Shown here: positions 23,612 to 31,874 of the stretch, one piece after another
How positions within the stretch are numbered: position 1 is the stretch's first letter
Layout of the letters: every line of letters starts with the position of its first letter
Source: Actinomadura craniellae
GTDB lineage: Bacteria; Actinomycetota; Actinomycetes; Streptosporangiales; Streptosporangiaceae
Assembly (NCBI RefSeq): GCF_003289645.1
Contig: NZ_QLYX01000013.1
Span: forward strand, 124,001 to 188,000
Reading direction: 5' to 3'
Length of the DNA: 64,000 bases
The notes under the pieces: model-generated
What the model was told of the DNA's origin: nothing
The model's database searches: none
The model's input: the letters and a program-made list of their open reading frames with translations, nothing else
Translations under genes and position numbers: made by a program

Positions 23612-24850
23612 TCAGGCCGGGAGGTCGGGAAGGGTGCGGCGGAGCCGCTGGGCGCGGTCGGGGATGGTCGCGCGCGAACGCCGCGCCGGACCGTACTCGC
23701 CGACGTCGATGCGCCGCTCCAGCAGGGCGAGCAGATCCGGGCCCAGCCCCAGCGCGGCCGCGGCCCGGTCGGCGGCGTACTCCGCGCGGGGGCCGGTCAT
23801 CCCGGCCAGGCGCAGCCCCGCGAACGCGACGGCACCCGGGACGGCCGCGGCCACGGACACCACCGCCGCCAGCACGGCCAGCAGCCCGACCCCCACGTAC
23901 CCGGCCGGGGTGCCCCAGCGGCGCGCTCCCCGATGCGCCGCGCGGACCGACCACCGGGCGCCGCGACCGGCCCGCTCCATCGCCCGGACCGGCGCCAGCA
24001 GCACCGCGTACCCGAACTCCAGGACCCGGGACGGCCCGGCCAGCCGGTGCCCCAGCTCGTGGGCGAGCACCGCCGCCAGCTCACCCGGCTCCAGCTCGCC
24101 CGCGGCGTGGGAGGTGACCGTCACGATCCCGCCGCCGGTCGACCCGGCGTTCAGCTCGGCGGAGTCGACCACCAGCAGCGGGTGGCGGCCCTGATCCTGC
24201 CCGGCCCGGTCGAGCACCGCCCGCCAGGGGTCGCGCAGCCGCCCGGCCTCCGTGTCGGTGGGAACCCGGCACCCGTACAGCGGGACGGCCAGCGCCCGCC
24301 GCACCCCCGCCAGGAGGTACAGCGGGGCGGGCAGCCACCAGACGGCCACCAGCACCAGCGGGGCGAGCGGCCACAGCAGGTACGCGACGTACGCCGGTGG
24401 ACCCACCACCAGCCCGGCCGCCACCGCCACCGGAACCAGCCCGGCGTACGCGAGCGCGCCACCGCGCCCCCGCTCCGCCGTGCGGCGGCCGGCTCCGCCC
24501 GGCGAACCGGGCTTGGCCGGCGCGGTGCCCGACGGGTCGGCCCCGGCCACCAGGACGTCCGGTGGGCCGGGCGTGGCCGGCGGCTTGCTCTGGGGGCCGG
24601 GCGTGGCCGGCGGTGCGTCTGGTGGGCCGGGTGTGGCCGGCGGCGTGTCCTGGGGACCGGGCGTGGCCGGCGGTGCGTCCGCAGGGCCGGGCTTGGCCGC
24701 CGAGGTGCCCGGTGCGCCGGGTTCGGCCGGATCGGCGTGCCGGTCGGGCGGTTCGCGCAACGGGGACGCCTCCGGGTGCGAGGGGGTGTGAGGGGAACGA
24801 GCTGAGGCCAGAGATAACCGGAGGACGCCCGCCGCGTCAACGCGCCGCAT
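23612..24850 (-). CDS. Membrane M48-type zinc metallopeptidase with a Pro-rich N-terminal region
   Basis: A 412-residue protein. Residues 1-130 are a disordered Pro/Ala-rich region containing four 10-residue repeats. Residues 134-182 form two membrane segments. The zinc motif VLAHELGHRL has ligands H264 and H268 and catalytic E265; the third ligand is E357 in AEYAADRA, as in M48 enzymes. A further hydrophobic segment lies at about 318-345. The ATG at 24848-24850 has GAGG eight bases upstream. It is divergent from the caspase-NACHT gene with only 60 bp between starts, so the two may share control. Confidence 0.82.
   Translation of the reverse strand: MRRVDAAGVLRLSLASARSPHTPSHPEASPLREPPDRHADPAEPGAPGTSAAKPGPADAPPATPGPQDTPPATPGPPDAPPATPGPQSKPPATPGPPDVLVAGADPSGTAPAKPGSPGGAGRRTAERGRGGALAYAGLVPVAVAAGLVVGPPAYVAYLLWPLAPLVLVAVWWLPAPLYLLAGVRRALAVPLYGCRVPTDTEAGRLRDPWRAVLDRAGQDQGRHPLLVVDSAELNAGSTGGGIVTVTSHAAGELEPGELAAVLAHELGHRLAGPSRVLEFGYAVLLAPVRAMERAGRGARWSVRAAHRGARRWGTPAGYVGVGLLAVLAAVVSVAAAVPGAVAFAGLRLAGMTGPRAEYAADRAAAALGLGPDLLALLERRIDVGEYGPARRSRATIPDRAQRLRRTLPDLPA
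24560..24679 (-). repeat. Four 30-bp in-frame repeats in the M48 gene
   Basis: Four tandem copies encode the decapeptide xxPPATPGP(Q/P) at residues 58-97. The DNA copies are nearly identical, so the array can expand or contract without breaking the frame. It lies in the predicted disordered N-terminal region before the membrane segments. Confidence 0.8.
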
Positions 24851-24910
24851 CCGGCCGCCTCACGAACCCGCAACGAGCCCGCATTTTCCGGTACGGATGG
24901 GTTTTACTCG

Positions 24911-27900
24911 GTGGCAGAGGGCGACGGCACGGGGTGGGTGGTCGTGACACGGCGGGCGTTGAGTGTCGGGGTGGGTTCGTTCGGCGGCCGTCGGGACGCC
25001 CTGCCGTTCGCCCCCGAACTGGCGGAACGGCTCCGCACGGCGCTGGGCGCGCTCGGCTACGAGTGCACCGAGCCGGCCCCGCTGACCGGCGAGGACCTGG
25101 GCACCGCGGTACACCAGACGATCTCCGCCGCCGCCCCCGACGACGTCCTGGTGATCCACGTGATCTCGCACGGCCAGACCGCCGACGGCACCGGCCGGCT
25201 GTACGTCGTCGGCCCCGACGGCCGCCACCACCCGCTGGGCGACGTGGAGTCCTGGCTGGCCGCCATCGAGGACCACGGCTCCCGGCCGCCGACCCTGTTC
25301 CTGCTCGACGTCTGCCAGGCCGGGCAGGCGGCCAGGCTGCCCTGGCAGGGCCTGCGCGGGGACGGCTCGAACCGCGCCTGGGTGCTCGGCGCGGCCGCCC
25401 CGGGCCGGTCCGCCTACGACGGCCGGCTGACCCGGGCGCTGGTGCACGTCCTGGAGGCGCTCGGCCGCGGCGAGCTCGACATCGACCCGGCACTGGAACA
25501 CGCCCCGTTCACCGCGGTGGCGCGGGCGGTGCGGCTGGAGGTCGACCGGCTCACCGCGGCCGACGACGGCGACTCCCAGCAGGTCACCGGCAGCCTGCTG
25601 GACGTCACGGCCGACCCGCCCGACCTGCCGTTCTTCCCCAACCCCGCCTACCCGCCCAGCCCCGCCCGGCGGGCCCGGGCCGAGGTGGACGCCGCGGTCG
25701 CCCCGTTCCTCGACGACGTCGACGAGGCGCTGGACGCCGCCCACTTCTACGAGCGCGCCTCCGGCCACCGGGCGGCCGGCTCCGGCGCCGCCGGGTGCTT
25801 CAGCGGCCGGCGGGCGGAACTGCGCACCCTGGTGCCCTGGCTGGTCGGGCACGGGACGGGCGCGCTGCGGGTGGTGACCGGCAGCCCCGGTGTGGGCAAG
25901 TCGGCGCTGCTGGGCGTGCTGGTCTGCGCCGCGCACCCCCGGCTGCGGTCGGCGACCAAAGAGGTCTGGAACCGGATCGAGCAGGCCCCCTGGCAACTCG
26001 ACCGGCTGGCCGCGGTGCACGCCCGGCAGCGCGGGCTCGCCGAGATCACGGCCTCGGTGGGGCGCCAGCTCGGCCTGCCGGCCACCTCGCCTGCCGACCT
26101 GACCAGAGCGCTGGCCGGCCTGCCGGAGGCACCGGCCGTCGTGCTGGACGCGCTGGACGAGGCCGACCACCCGGTCGAGGTGCTGGCCGACCTGCTGCTC
26201 CCGCTGGCCGCGGCACTCCGCCCCGACGGCTCCCCGGCCTGCCGGCTGCTGGTCGGCACCCGGCCCTGGGGTTTCGAGGAACTGCTGGACCTCGCCCGGA
26301 CCGGCGACGGCCTGCTCGACCTCGACCAGGTCGACCGGGGCGTGCTCCGCGGCGAGCTGGAGACCTACGTCTCCGAGCTGCTCCGCGCCCACCCCGGCTA
26401 CCTCGACGCCGGGGCGGTCCGCGGCGCCTTCGCCGCCGAGGTCGCCAAGACCCTCGCCGCCCCGCCCGCCGAGGGCGAGGAGCGCTGGGGCGAGTTCCTG
26501 GTCGCCGGCCTGTACACCCAGCATTTCGCCACCGACGGCGCCGAAGCCGAGACCGACCCGGTGCGCGCCGCCGCCACCGGCCGCCGGGTCCCGCGCACCC
26601 TGCCCCAGGTCTTCGAGCTCGACCTGGGCGGCCACACCGGCACCCCCTGGTTGCGCCCCGTGCTGACCGCCCTCGCCTTCGCCCGCGGCGAGGGCATGCC
26701 CGCCACCGTCGCCGCCCGCTGCGCGCCGCTCTTCGGCGCCGAGTTCGCCCGCCTCCCGTCACCGGCGGCGCCGAAGCCGCTGAGCCGGTCCGCCGTACGG
26801 ATCACGACGGTGAGGGCTCTGGTGGAGTGGCTGGAGGACTCCTCCCTCGGCGAAGCCCTGAACCTGCTGGACCGGCGGGCGGTGTCGTATTCCGTACCGT
26901 GGCCCGGCCTGCTGTACGAGAAGCTGGGCCTCGCCGCGGAACACGGCGAGAAGGACCTCTTCCATGTCCTGCGCACCGCCCGGATCCGGCTCCCGCCCGC
27001 GGACGGTGCGGGCAAGTTCAGGTCCACCTCGGTGGACGGCCGCGTACATGTGGTGGCGTACAGCAGGCCATCGACGCGCGGATCCCGGACGATGACCTTC
27101 GCCGAACTGGCGGCGGCCTGGCCCGACAGGTCCTGGTCACTGATGGTCGACCAGGACAGCGACCACGAGATCCGGCTCGGTCCCGGGGCCGTCGAGCTGC
27201 TGGGGGCCGCCCAGCGGATGGTCGCGGAGATGCCGGCCCGCGGGCCGGTGGACGCCGGAGACGCCCCCGCCGACGCCCCAGCGGGAAGGGCTGCCCGCTG
27301 GCTCAAATACGCCGCACCGGGTCCTGCGGCGGGCCCGGCGAGCGACCCCCGCGCCGACCCGCCCGCGGAGGACGTTCCTTTCATCGCCTCGGCGGTTCCG
27401 GCCCCCGCCGAGGTGAGCGCGGCGTTGGCGGCGGCGCGGTTCTACCTGCGGCGTTCCACGGACACCGACGGGACGACGCTGTACCGGCTGTTCCATGCCG
27501 GTCTCGCCGAGCACCTGCGCGGGCGGGCCGCGGGCGGGTCCGCCGCGGAGAGCGCCCTGCTCGATGCGCTGCTCGCCCCGCTCTCCTCCAGTCCGCCGTC
27601 CGTCTCGGCCCCCGCGGACTGGGCCCCCGCGGGCTCCGCTCCTGTCGGCCCCGCGCCCGCCCGCGCCGTCACCTCCTGGCCCCGCCGCCGCTGGGACCTG
27701 GCCGAGCCGTACGTCCTGCGGCACGCCGCCGAGCACGCCACCCTGGCGGACCGCCTGCCCGACCTCCTCGGTGACGTGGAGTTCCTGCTCCGCGCCGACG
27801 GCTTGGCGGAACTCCCGGAACGGGACTGGCCGGACGGGGATCTGCGGAGCCTGTTCCTCTGGGCCTGGCGCGTCCCGCCGCCCCGCCGCCGTTCCCTGCT

Positions 27901-28690
27901 GGCCCTCCACGCGGTCCGGTGGGGCCGGTACGACCTGGCCTCGCTCCTGGACACGCCGCCCGGGGCGCCCCCGCTCACCTGGCGACCGTGGTGGGCCGCC
28001 GTGCCCCGGGACAGGGATCCGCGGAGGAACAGCGCGTACATGCCCGGCCCGGTCGTCCCGACGGGTGTGGTGCGGGTGGGGAAGGAACACGCCGTCGTGG
28101 CGCCGCACGGCAAGGGCTGGGTGGTCGCGCTCTCGCTGCAGACGGCCGAACTGCTCGGAGAGCTACGGACCGGCGGGGTTCCGGTGACCGAGATCGAGCC
28201 GGGGATGCTGGGCGACCGGCCGGCGGTGCTGCTGCGGCGGGGCGAGGAGTCGCCCTGGCTGTGGGACGTCCCGGCCGGGCGGATCGAGATTCCGGCCGCG
28301 CCGAGCGGGACACCGCCCCGGCAGGTCGGTGTGACGGTGGTGGTCGGTGTCCATCCGGTGACGGTGACCGGCAATCCCGACGGCACGCTGTCGTGGCGGA
28401 GCATGGCGGACGACCGGATCAGCCACGACACCCCGGCACATCAGGGCACGGTGCGGGCGGTGACCGGCGGCCGGGTGGACGGTCGGACCGTCGTCCTCAC
28501 GGGAGGGGACGACGGCGTCGTCCGGGTCTGGGACGCGGTGTCCCGCCGGCAACTGGACCGGATCGACCAGTATTTTCCGGTCGGTGCGCTGGAGCTCACT
28601 CCGGACGGGTACCTGGTGGTGACCATCGGGGACGAGGTGATCTGCTTCCGGTACGCCGGCGCCGCCCGCCGGAACCGGGAAGGGTACTGA
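24911..28690 (+). CDS. Caspase-like protease fused to a NACHT/STAND ATPase with a remnant WD repeat
   Basis: A 1,259-residue signalling protein. Residues 15-240 are a caspase-like (C14) domain with the His of VIHVISHGQ (H87) and the Cys of LFLLDVCQAGQ (C135). Residues 300-640 are a NACHT/STAND ATPase: VVTGSPGVGKS P-loop (K330), AVVLDALDEADH Walker B (413-417), and LLVGTRPWGF as sensor region. A long helical region follows. The last ~90 residues hold one clear WD repeat (VVLTGGDDGVVRVWDAVSRRQL). Known bacterial caspase-STAND proteins act in phage defence and regulated cell death. The GTG at 24911 lacks a clear ribosome site; a GTG at 24938 is an alternative. Divergent from a membrane metallopeptidase. 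Confidence 0.88.
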   Translation: MAEGDGTGWVVVTRRALSVGVGSFGGRRDALPFAPELAERLRTALGALGYECTEPAPLTGEDLGTAVHQTISAAAPDDVLVIHVISHGQTADGTGRLYVVGPDGRHHPLGDVESWLAAIEDHGSRPPTLFLLDVCQAGQAARLPWQGLRGDGSNRAWVLGAAAPGRSAYDGRLTRALVHVLEALGRGELDIDPALEHAPFTAVARAVRLEVDRLTAADDGDSQQVTGSLLDVTADPPDLPFFPNPAYPPSPARRARAEVDAAVAPFLDDVDEALDAAHFYERASGHRAAGSGAAGCFSGRRAELRTLVPWLVGHGTGALRVVTGSPGVGKSALLGVLVCAAHPRLRSATKEVWNRIEQAPWQLDRLAAVHARQRGLAEITASVGRQLGLPATSPADLTRALAGLPEAPAVVLDALDEADHPVEVLADLLLPLAAALRPDGSPACRLLVGTRPWGFEELLDLARTGDGLLDLDQVDRGVLRGELETYVSELLRAHPGYLDAGAVRGAFAAEVAKTLAAPPAEGEERWGEFLVAGLYTQHFATDGAEAETDPVRAAATGRRVPRTLPQVFELDLGGHTGTPWLRPVLTALAFARGEGMPATVAARCAPLFGAEFARLPSPAAPKPLSRSAVRITTVRALVEWLEDSSLGEALNLLDRRAVSYSVPWPGLLYEKLGLAAEHGEKDLFHVLRTARIRLPPADGAGKFRSTSVDGRVHVVAYSRPSTRGSRTMTFAELAAAWPDRSWSLMVDQDSDHEIRLGPGAVELLGAAQRMVAEMPARGPVDAGDAPADAPAGRAARWLKYAAPGPAAGPASDPRADPPAEDVPFIASAVPAPAEVSAALAAARFYLRRSTDTDGTTLYRLFHAGLAEHLRGRAAGGSAAESALLDALLAPLSSSPPSVSAPADWAPAGSAPVGPAPARAVTSWPRRRWDLAEPYVLRHAAEHATLADRLPDLLGDVEFLLRADGLAELPERDWPDGDLRSLFLWAWRVPPPRRRSLLALHAVRWGRYDLASLLDTPPGAPPLTWRPWWAAVPRDRDPRRNSAYMPGPVVPTGVVRVGKEHAVVAPHGKGWVVALSLQTAELLGELRTGGVPVTEIEPGMLGDRPAVLLRRGEESPWLWDVPAGRIEIPAAPSGTPPRQVGVTVVVGVHPVTVTGNPDGTLSWRSMADDRISHDTPAHQGTVRAVTGGRVDGRTVVLTGGDDGVVRVWDAVSRRQLDRIDQYFPVGALELTPDGYLVVTIGDEVICFRYAGAARRNREGY

Positions 28691-28714
28691 GCCGGAACAC
28701 CGCTCGCCGCGAGG

Positions 28715-28745
28715 TTGACCTCGACCTTGCTTGAGGTCGCAGGCT
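28715..28745 (+). promoter_or_regulatory. SoxR-box promoter of the NmrA-type gene
   Basis: TTGACC (28715-28720) and CAGGCT (28740-28745) are separated by 19 bp, the long spacer used by SoxR. Between them lies CCTCGACCTTGCTTGAGG (28719-28736), which matches the SoxR consensus CCTCAAGTTAACTTGAGG at 12 of 18 positions, including both outer arms except one base. In S. coelicolor SoxR controls several oxidoreductases. No soxR gene is in the window. Confidence 0.65.
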
Positions 28746-28782
28746 GGTCCCCGACGGGACGGCGAGCGGAAGGGGAGATCCG

Positions 28783-29619
28783 ATGATCCTGGTGACAGGG
28801 GCGACCGGCAGGGTGGGACGGAACGTCGTGGCGGAGCTGGCGGCGGCGGGAGAGCGGGTGCGGGCGCTGGTCCGCGATCCGGGCCGGGCCGCGCCGCCCG
28901 AGGGCGTCGAGGTCGTGCGCGGGGACCTCGCCGACCCGGACTCGCTGCGCCCGGCGCTGGCCGGGGTCGACGCGGTGTTCCTGGTCTGGCCGACCCTCGC
29001 GGCCGACCACGCCGCGGCCGGATCGCTCAAGGTGATCGCCGAGCACGCCCGGCGGATCGTGTACCTGTCGGCGCTCGGCGTCCCCGCCGAACCGGGCGGG
29101 TCCATCCTCGGGTCGCACACGATGATGGAGCGGCTGATCGAGGCGTCCGGCCTGGAGTGGACCTTCCTGCGGCCCAGCGGGTTCGCGGCCAACACCCTGA
29201 TGTGGGCGGACGAGATCCGCTCCGCGGGTGCCGTCCGGTGGGTGCACGCGGCGGCGGCGCGGTCGCTGATCCACGAGCGGGACATCGCGGCCGTGGGCGC
29301 CCGCGTGCTGACCGGGGCCGGGCACGGCGGGCGCGGTTACGGCCTGACCGGCCCGCAGGCCCTGACCCAGGCCGAGCAGGTGCGCCTGATCGGGGAGGCG
29401 ACCGGCCGCCCGGCCCGCTTCGAGGAGATCACTCCGGCGGAGGCGCGGTCGATGCTGGTCACCGTCATGCCGCCCGCGACGGTGGACGAGATCCTCGCGG
29501 CGCACGCGGCCATGGCGGCGAACCCGGAGCCGGTCACCGCCACGGTCGGGGAACTCACCGGGGCCCCGGCGCGCACGTTCCGGGAGTGGGCGCGCGACCA
29601 CGCCGCGGACTTCCGTTGA
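28783..29619 (+). CDS. NmrA-family NAD(P)-binding oxidoreductase
   Basis: A 278-residue atypical short-chain dehydrogenase of the NmrA/QorB type. It begins MILVTGATGRVGRNVVAEL, the nucleotide-binding motif; SALGVPAEPGGSILGSHTMMERLIEASG follows in the core, and LRPSGFAANTL is the typical later motif. Members reduce quinones or sense NADP. The upstream SoxR box suggests response to redox-active compounds. The ATG at 28783 follows AGGGGAG. Monocistronic, after the caspase-NACHT gene. Confidence 0.85.
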   Translation: MILVTGATGRVGRNVVAELAAAGERVRALVRDPGRAAPPEGVEVVRGDLADPDSLRPALAGVDAVFLVWPTLAADHAAAGSLKVIAEHARRIVYLSALGVPAEPGGSILGSHTMMERLIEASGLEWTFLRPSGFAANTLMWADEIRSAGAVRWVHAAAARSLIHERDIAAVGARVLTGAGHGGRGYGLTGPQALTQAEQVRLIGEATGRPARFEEITPAEARSMLVTVMPPATVDEILAAHAAMAANPEPVTATVGELTGAPARTFREWARDHAADFR

Positions 29620-29767
29620 GCGGCCGCGGAGAAGCCGCCGGAAAGTAAACGAAGTCCGTTGTTCCGGGCTAGATGTATCCGACCTCGCAAGCAGCCGGAA
29701 TGGGGGACGCGACACCGGGCACGGGGGGCACAGCCGAGCCCGATCTTCCGTCCCTGAGGTGTACCGG

Positions 29768-30034
29768 ATGTCCACTACCGACCTCCGCCACGCGGACCTC
29801 TCGGCCGCCTGGATGGCCTGGGCGGCGTGCCGCACGGAGGACCCCGAACTGTTCTTCCCCGTCGGCACGCTGCGCCCCGCCGAGGAGCAGACCCGCCGGG
29901 CGGCGGAGGTCTGCCGGGGCTGTCCCGTCCGCGTGGAGTGCCTGGACTACGCGCTGGCGACCAGGCAGCGGCACGGCGTCTGGGCCGGGACCACCGGCGA
30001 GGAGCGCGACCGCCTGTACCGGCGGGCTCGTTGA
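29768..30034 (+). CDS. WhiB-like [4Fe-4S] transcription factor
   Basis: An 88-residue Wbl protein. The four cluster cysteines are C21 (AACRTEDPELFFP), C49 and C52 (VCRGCP) and C58 (VECLDYAL). The beta-turn motif is HGVWAGTT rather than the usual GVWGG, and the basic tail is short (RDRLYRRAR). Wbl proteins bind sigma factor A and DNA and sense redox or NO. The ATG at 29768 has GAGG eight bases upstream. Its stop overlaps the TTG start of the HtrA-type gene, so the two are coupled. Confidence 0.88.
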   Translation: MSTTDLRHADLSAAWMAWAACRTEDPELFFPVGTLRPAEEQTRRAAEVCRGCPVRVECLDYALATRQRHGVWAGTTGEERDRLYRRAR

Positions 30035-31059
30035 CCGGGCGGGTCGCGGCGCCGTGGCGCCTGGCGCTGCCGGTGCTGTTCTGCACGCTCGCGCTGCTGG
30101 TCGCCGGCGGGTGCATCGGGGAGGAGACCGCAACCGAGACGGGGGCGACCGCGGGCGCCCGCCAGGACGGGGAGTGGCCGGGCGTCGTCACCGCGCTCCA
30201 GCCCTCGGTGGTCACCATCCTGACCTCCTCCGGCAGCGGCAGCGGCGTCGTCTACCGGGACGGCGGCGTGATCGTCACCAACGAGCACGTGGTCCGCGGC
30301 GCCCGGAAGGTGCAGGTGGCGCTGGCTGACGGCAGCCGGATCGGCGGGAAGGTCGCCGCGGCCGACCGGTCGACCGACCTCGCGGTGGTCCGGGCCGACC
30401 GCACCGACCTGCCGCCCGCCACGTTCCAGTCCGCGCTGCCCCAGGTGGGGGAGGACGTGGTCGCGATCGGCAGCCCGCTCGGCTTCGAGGGCAGCGTGAC
30501 GGCCGGCATCATCTCCGGGCTGGCCCGCCAGATCCCCGGGTCGGCGCGCGAGACCCGGTCGCTGGTCGACCTGATCCAGACCGACGCCGCCATCTCCCCG
30601 GGCAACTCCGGCGGCGCGCTGGCCAACGCCAAGGGCGAGATCATCGGGATCAACGAGGCGTACCTGCCGCCCGCGACGGGCGCGGTGTCGATCGGCTTCG
30701 CCATTCCCGCCCGCACGGTGGTGGACACCGTCGACGAACTGCTGACCACCGGCCGCGCCGACCACGCCTACCTGGGCGTCGTCCCGGGCCGGCTCACCCC
30801 GCAGATCGCCGAGGCGTTCGGCGTCGGGGTCGAGCGGGGCATCGTCGTGACGGAGGCCACCCGGGGCGGCCCGGCCGCGAAGGCGGGCATCGCCCGCGGT
30901 GACGTCATCACCCGGATCAGCGACCGCCGCATCACCTCCGTGGAGGACCTGCTGGGCGCCCTGCAGTCGCACGACCCGGGCGACACCGTCCCGGTCACCC
31001 TGCACCGCGGCGGCCGGACCATCACGGCGAACGTCAAGCTCGGCGACCTCCCCAGCTGA
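30031..31059 (+). CDS. HtrA/DegQ-type trypsin-like serine protease with PDZ domain, lipoprotein
   Basis: A 342-residue extracytoplasmic protease. The N terminus is a lipoprotein signal ending in LVAGGC. The protease domain (about 55-230) has the triad His in VTNEHVV, Asp in STDLAVV and Ser in SPGNSGGAL. One PDZ domain (about 245-340) follows, with YLGVVPG and GIVVTEATRGGPAAKAGI. The TTG at 30031 overlaps the whiB stop as TTGA. Upstream frame sequence is antisense-like, which supports this start. Role: quality control of exported proteins, apparently co-expressed with a redox regulator. Confidence 0.9.
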   Translation: MTGRVAAPWRLALPVLFCTLALLVAGGCIGEETATETGATAGARQDGEWPGVVTALQPSVVTILTSSGSGSGVVYRDGGVIVTNEHVVRGARKVQVALADGSRIGGKVAAADRSTDLAVVRADRTDLPPATFQSALPQVGEDVVAIGSPLGFEGSVTAGIISGLARQIPGSARETRSLVDLIQTDAAISPGNSGGALANAKGEIIGINEAYLPPATGAVSIGFAIPARTVVDTVDELLTTGRADHAYLGVVPGRLTPQIAEAFGVGVERGIVVTEATRGGPAAKAGIARGDVITRISDRRITSVEDLLGALQSHDPGDTVPVTLHRGGRTITANVKLGDLPS

Positions 31060-31063
31060 CCGC

Positions 31064-31549
31064 TCAGATGCGGCCCTCGGGGAGTTCGGGGACGGTGGTT
31101 TTGATCGCGTCCCCGAGTTCCACCAGGACGTCGCCGGCCGGGTGGTACCTGGGTGGGACGGTCACCTCCACGTACGCCTGGCGGCCGACCGCGGTGAAGG
31201 TGACCGGCCGGCCGGGGGGCTGGGGGAACCAGTTGACCCCGTTCACCGTGACGAGCTGGGAGGTGGGCCGCAGCAGGGGCGGCCGGGGCACCCCGCAGCG
31301 CAGTGCGATCGCGGGCGTGCCCCAGGCGGCGGTGCGGGGCGACTCGGGTTCGACGTCGCGGCGCTCCTGCCCGTGCACCCGGGCGGGCAGCCGGAGACCG
31401 GCGCACAGCCGGGCCGCCGCCGGGTCGGGGGAGGTGTCGGGCACCTGGACGGCCCCGGCGCCGCACCCCGCCGGCAACCCGGCGAGCAGCGGGGCCAGGG
31501 CGAGGACGGCCAGGCCGCGGCCGAGCCGTCCGGTCGGATGGGGCGCCAC
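31064..31549 (-). CDS. DUF3515 lipoprotein
   Basis: A 161-residue predicted lipoprotein (LAPLLAGLPAGC lipobox) of the DUF3515 family, a conserved actinomycete gene between ddl/gpsA and thiL. Several conserved cysteines (AARLCAGL, IALRCGVPRP) may form an extracytoplasmic disulfide. The GTG at 31547-31549 starts eight bases after the stop of the Lrp-type gene, so they form an operon. Function unknown. It is convergent with htrA, with only four bases between stops. Confidence 0.78.
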   Translation of the reverse strand: MAPHPTGRLGRGLAVLALAPLLAGLPAGCGAGAVQVPDTSPDPAAARLCAGLRLPARVHGQERRDVEPESPRTAAWGTPAIALRCGVPRPPLLRPTSQLVTVNGVNWFPQPPGRPVTFTAVGRQAYVEVTVPPRYHPAGDVLVELGDAIKTTVPELPEGRI

Positions 31550-31557
31550 GCAGGGTC

Positions 31558-31791
31558 CTAGATGTGCACGATCGGGCAGGTGAGGGTGCGGGTGATGCCC
31601 TCGACGGTCTGGATCTGCGCGACGACCAGCTTGCCGAGTTCGTCGACGTTGCGCGCCTCGGCCCGGACGATCACGTCGTAGGGCCCGGTCACGTCCTCCG
31701 CCTGGGCCACGCCGGTGATGCCGCGGATCTCGCCGGCCACATCGGCGGCCTTGCCGACCTCTGTCTGGATGAGGATGTAGGCCTGCACCAT
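31558..31791 (-). CDS. Stand-alone Lrp/AsnC ligand-binding (RAM) domain protein
   Basis: A 77-residue protein consisting only of the RAM/ACT-like effector domain of Lrp/AsnC (MVQAYILIQTEVGKAADVAGEI ... VIVRAEARNVDELGKLVVAQI). There is no helix-turn-helix, so it cannot bind DNA alone and may bind amino acids or modify full-length Lrp proteins. The ATG at 31789-31791 has GGAGG five bases upstream. It is conserved next to thiL and DUF3515 in Streptomyces-type genomes. Confidence 0.88.
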   Translation of the reverse strand: MVQAYILIQTEVGKAADVAGEIRGITGVAQAEDVTGPYDVIVRAEARNVDELGKLVVAQIQTVEGITRTLTCPIVHI

Positions 31792-31874
31792 CACGTCCTC
31801 CCCGGGCGGAGAAAGTTTCGTCGAACGGTCACCGTACCGTGGATCCTGAACACTGTCCCCGGCGGAGGTGCCCC

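Noticed and set aside
29620-29767. SigR-type promoter (GGAAT-N18-GTT) before whiB
   Set aside because: A GGAAA and GTT are present but 13 or 16 bases apart, which does not fit.
31558-31791. Full Lrp/AsnC regulator truncated by mutation
   Set aside because: Stand-alone RAM-domain genes at this locus are conserved; a good ribosome site and start precede the domain, so it is intact.
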